Source: Hyaloscypha bicolor E
Taxonomy: Eukaryota > Ascomycota > Leotiomycetes > Helotiales > Hyaloscyphaceae
Length of the DNA: 64,000 nt
Direction of reading: 5' to 3'
Assembly (NCBI RefSeq): GCF_002865645.1
Contig: NW_020194664.1
Coordinates: 1 to 64,000, forward strand
Made by a program: the position numbers and the translations under genes. How positions within the stretch are numbered: the first letter of the stretch is position 1; each line of letters starts with the position of its first letter. Positions 61,199 to 64,000 of the stretch are shown piece after piece. The notes beneath the pieces were generated by a model. It had not been told where the DNA came from and searched no databases. It saw only the letters and a program-made list of their open reading frames with translations.

Positions 61199-62400
61199 TC
61201 ACAGTCCCGTAGGAACGACCGCATACTTCTCCGCAGTGAAAGCAAGCTTGCCAAGCCTCCTCTGCTCCGCTGGGTCTATATAGATCTTGAGTCCCATCGA
61301 GCTTCTGCCAAGCCCGAACACACGGAATAACGCATATACTATACTCTGATTTTCATTTCCTTGAGGACCGTTAGTTGTTCTCTCCATCTGTATCAGATCA
61401 GTCATTGTCTTTAAACCCTTCTTGTAATGCACTTACCAAGTCGACCTGATTTTGGCTGACGATAAGCGGCGTTGCACAATCTCCCGTGGTACACTTGACC
61501 TCAATATAATATTTGGGCGTCCTGCCCACCCAGTAACCTGTATCCAAGTAGCCCAATAAAACCATTAAGCGTATTAAGACACCATTCGCGTTATCGTAAA
61601 CGATGTCCGAGGTCTCGTATCCCGGCCACGCCTTCAGACCCGCATATTCAGGAAGAACCCCAGCATACCCTCGGATACTGCTATACCAGTTCTACAGATC
61701 AAATCCTAGATCGGGGATACCTGAAAGAATTTTGAACACCTGTACTAATAGTTAAAGATAAAGTAATGGGAATCCAGGGCTACTTATAAATAATTCTCTT
61801 ACCGCTTCAACTCGTTTTCTGTACTCCCAGTTATAGGCATTAGTATAATAGAATCCTTGAAAGGGGTTATCTCTAATTAATAAGCCTTAAAACATAGTAG
61901 AAATATTATTAATATTATTAGGCAGGGCTATTTTCCTTACCAAGGCAATAACTCTCTCTAATAGTTTTCAATACTATAGTAGTAACTATTCCTCGGGAAT
62001 ACGGAATTGGAATAGCCATATAAAGTCATTATTATCTGAAATACTAGAGTCGTCCTTACTATTATAGTCTCCAGGGTCTATTAAGGATATAGGGTAATCT
62101 GAAACGTTTTCTATACCCGCCAGAGACCGTAATATGGCCGGATATAAAGATATTAATTCTGGGAAAGAGAATCTTTTAATCTCCTATAATCTAGTCGGAG
62201 TTCCAGGGAAACGTTTACCTTGGCCCCCGGATCCTGAAATAACTACTATAGTTATACTCTTAGCTAGCTCCTCCATTTCCAGTATACGGGCAAGAGTTTC
62301 GGGTATTTCAGGAATTCCTTTTTTCTCCAAAATCCGCCTGGTTACCGAAATAACATAGTTCAAAATAGAGTTAATTATATTAATAGTACTATCCTTAATC
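61199..62400 (-). pseudogene. Protein with DUF3883-like (PD-(D/E)XK-type) C-terminus, RIP-damaged
   Basis: The minus-strand pieces are collinear. An N-terminal part (E-T-L-A-R-I-L-E-M-E-E-L-A-K-S) passes to D-Y-P-I-S-L-I-D-P-G-D-Y and F-Q-F-R-I-P-E-E, then after an intron N-W-E-Y-R-K-R-V-E-A, G-I-P-D-L-G-F-D, W-P-G-Y-E-T-S-D-I-V-Y-D-N and P-K-Y-Y-I-E-V-K-C-T-T-G, ending G-L-K-I-Y-I-D-P and F-T-A-E-K-Y-A-V-V-P before TGA at 61199. The D...IEVK spacing resembles the nuclease-fold DUF3883 domain found at the C-terminus of fungal and plant (NO VEIN) proteins. Stops at several positions look like CAG or TGG transitions. The 5' end merges into AT-rich DNA. Confidence 0.5.
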
Positions 62401-64000
62401 TTGCCCCGAGTTCCCGTTATAAGGTTAGTTATTATCTAGAAAGCGAACTAATAAGGCAAATTAAATATAAAATAATATTTCTGGAATTTTATATTTATAT
62501 TATTCGAAATATAAACTATAAGAAAATTAATATCCTTAATATATAGTTCGCTTTAGCCGTCCTCTATATTATAAATAATACTATTTTATTTAAAGAATAA
62601 ACTAAATAAAATTACTTTACTCTTAAGTATAATTATAATATAAAGAATATAATAAAACCCTAAAAAATCTATTATATATCTGGAACTATTATAAGTAGTA
62701 ATAATTCTTTTAATATTAGTTTACTAGTTATATAAGTAAACGGAAATATATTTATCTTAGAAATATATAGGTCTTTCTTCTTAAGTTATAATAGGACTAA
62801 AAGATTAGGGCTACTATTTTATTCTCTAAATAAAACGTCTTTTTTATAAACTCGAATAAATATCTATTCTTAAGGCCAGTTTATATAAGAAGTAATTTCA
62901 ACTAACGGATCTCTTATAATATAAAATCTAGAGCTCTAATTATATCTCTAAATTAGCTAGAAAAGCTATCTTAATTAACTAAAATAAATTATATATTTGA
63001 AATATAAAAAATAATATTACTATTACTCGAGTTTCTAATTAGAAAGACTCGTATATTAAATAGCTAAATGGGCCTTAATAAACTTGATTTTAAATAAAGA
63101 AATAAATTCGGGGTTTTCTAAAATGCTTTAATTTCTAATATAGGAAAGTTTAAAAGTTTTATTTCGAGTAGCTAATTAAATACTATTATTAAATTAAGCT
63201 ATAATATATAAAGTTTCTTTATAAAGAAATTCTTGAGATTATTATACTAGATATTAATTATAATTTTTTTATAAATATAAATTATATTAGATTAGATATA
63301 TTTTAATAATTTATATTACTCTAAAATATTATTATAATTAAAATAAATAAAAGCTTTTATTTCAAAGTATTATTTACTAGTAATTAATTTCGTATTATTA
63401 TCTAAATAAAATAAAATATCTTATTTTTTATTTAATATATTCTAGAATTAGTAATATTTTAAATAGAATATTATATAGCTACTAAACTACTTTATTTATA
63501 ATACTTAATTAGCTTTTTAGCTTTTTAAGTTTAGAAATTATATTAACCTAATTAATATTCCCGATTTCTAATATTTTATAGAAAAATCTAATTAGGTAAT
63601 CTAGTTTAATATTTGAATCCTGAAATAAAGACTTATATATCTCTTTTAAAGAAACCTTAATAATGAATTTATAAGATATATTTCAAAAATAATTATTATA
63701 ATTTAAATTAATATATATTATTAATATAATTTTTAATTAGTAATTTGTATTTATTAAAAAGCTTCTATTATATTATTAATTTCCCTTTTTTTTAATTCTG
63801 GAATATTCTCGAGCAGATATTAATTAACTAATAGAAATTAATAATATATAAAGAATTATCTAATATTATAATATATATATTTGCCTTTTTAAGAAATCTT
63901 ATTAGTTCTAGCTAAAAGCTAATATTATCTTAATAGCTAATATTCAGGTTCCTAATAAGGAATAATTATAGATATAGAATCTTATTTTAATTAGAAAGCT
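62401..64000. other. AT-rich RIP block at the right edge
   Basis: Strongly AT-converted DNA running off the window, with no supportable frame, terminus or repeat unit. It probably includes the 5' part of the DUF3883-like relic and further transposon remains. Confidence 0.5.

Noticed and set aside
1..64000. tRNA, rRNA and CRISPR arrays
   Set aside because: I looked for cloverleaf B-box motifs, rRNA blocks and regularly spaced palindromic repeats and saw none. The only regular array (182 bp) is a transposon satellite without spacers.

Overview
The window reads as a filamentous ascomycete (Pezizomycotina) genome. Three things show this: short introns of about 46-120 bp with fungal donors and branch points, HET, Zn2Cys6, CorA-like and MFS genes, and long AT-rich blocks with the C-to-T / G-to-A decay typical of repeat-induced point mutation (RIP). 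It is an accessory, transposon-dominated region in which small islands of normal-composition genes sit between RIP-eroded repeats.

Layout. 1-15.1 kb: AT-rich relics, dominated by a 6.4-6.6 kb unclassified element in direct tandem (1931-8368 and 8369-15001), each copy carrying an exact 182-bp tandem array near its right end. 15.1-19.2 kb: low-complexity AT-rich DNA. 19168-25295: a complete-length Ty3/gypsy LTR retrotransposon on the minus strand, with two 260-bp LTRs and a 5-bp target duplication that is itself RIP-mutated. 25565-34510: about 8.9 kb bounded by inverted repeats with flanking TA, holding degraded minus-strand coding DNA, including a DUF3716-like relic.

Gene island 1 (34.5-50.1 kb): a CorA-like membrane protein gene with one nonsense codon, a convergent intact HET gene, a pair of 115-bp direct repeats (TRIM-like), a TPR pseudogene with two CAR-to-TAR stops, an intact Zn2Cys6 regulator next to an intact MFS exporter, a membrane-anchored ricin-B-like gene that looks frameshifted, and a CECR5/YKR070W-type HAD hydrolase pseudogene. 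50.1-53.6 kb is AT-rich, followed by a 490-bp TA-flanked MITE.

Gene island 2 (54.4-60.2 kb): a second CorA-like gene, otherwise intact but split by a 349-bp solo LTR with a perfect AATAC target duplication, and a second convergent intact HET gene. From about 60.8 kb to the end the DNA decays again, with a relic that has a DUF3883-like nuclease-fold C-terminus.

How the genes fit together: the CorA-like(+)/HET(-) tail-to-tail pair occurs twice within 24 kb, which suggests a recurring two-gene module, possibly for self/non-self recognition and cell death (inference). The Zn2Cys6-MFS pair looks like a self-contained regulator plus efflux unit. Several genes carry CpA-to-TpA nonsense changes, so RIP or RIP leakage has entered the gene islands. 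Exon structures were read by eye; for every multi-exon CDS the exon lengths and phases were checked to sum to an open frame.
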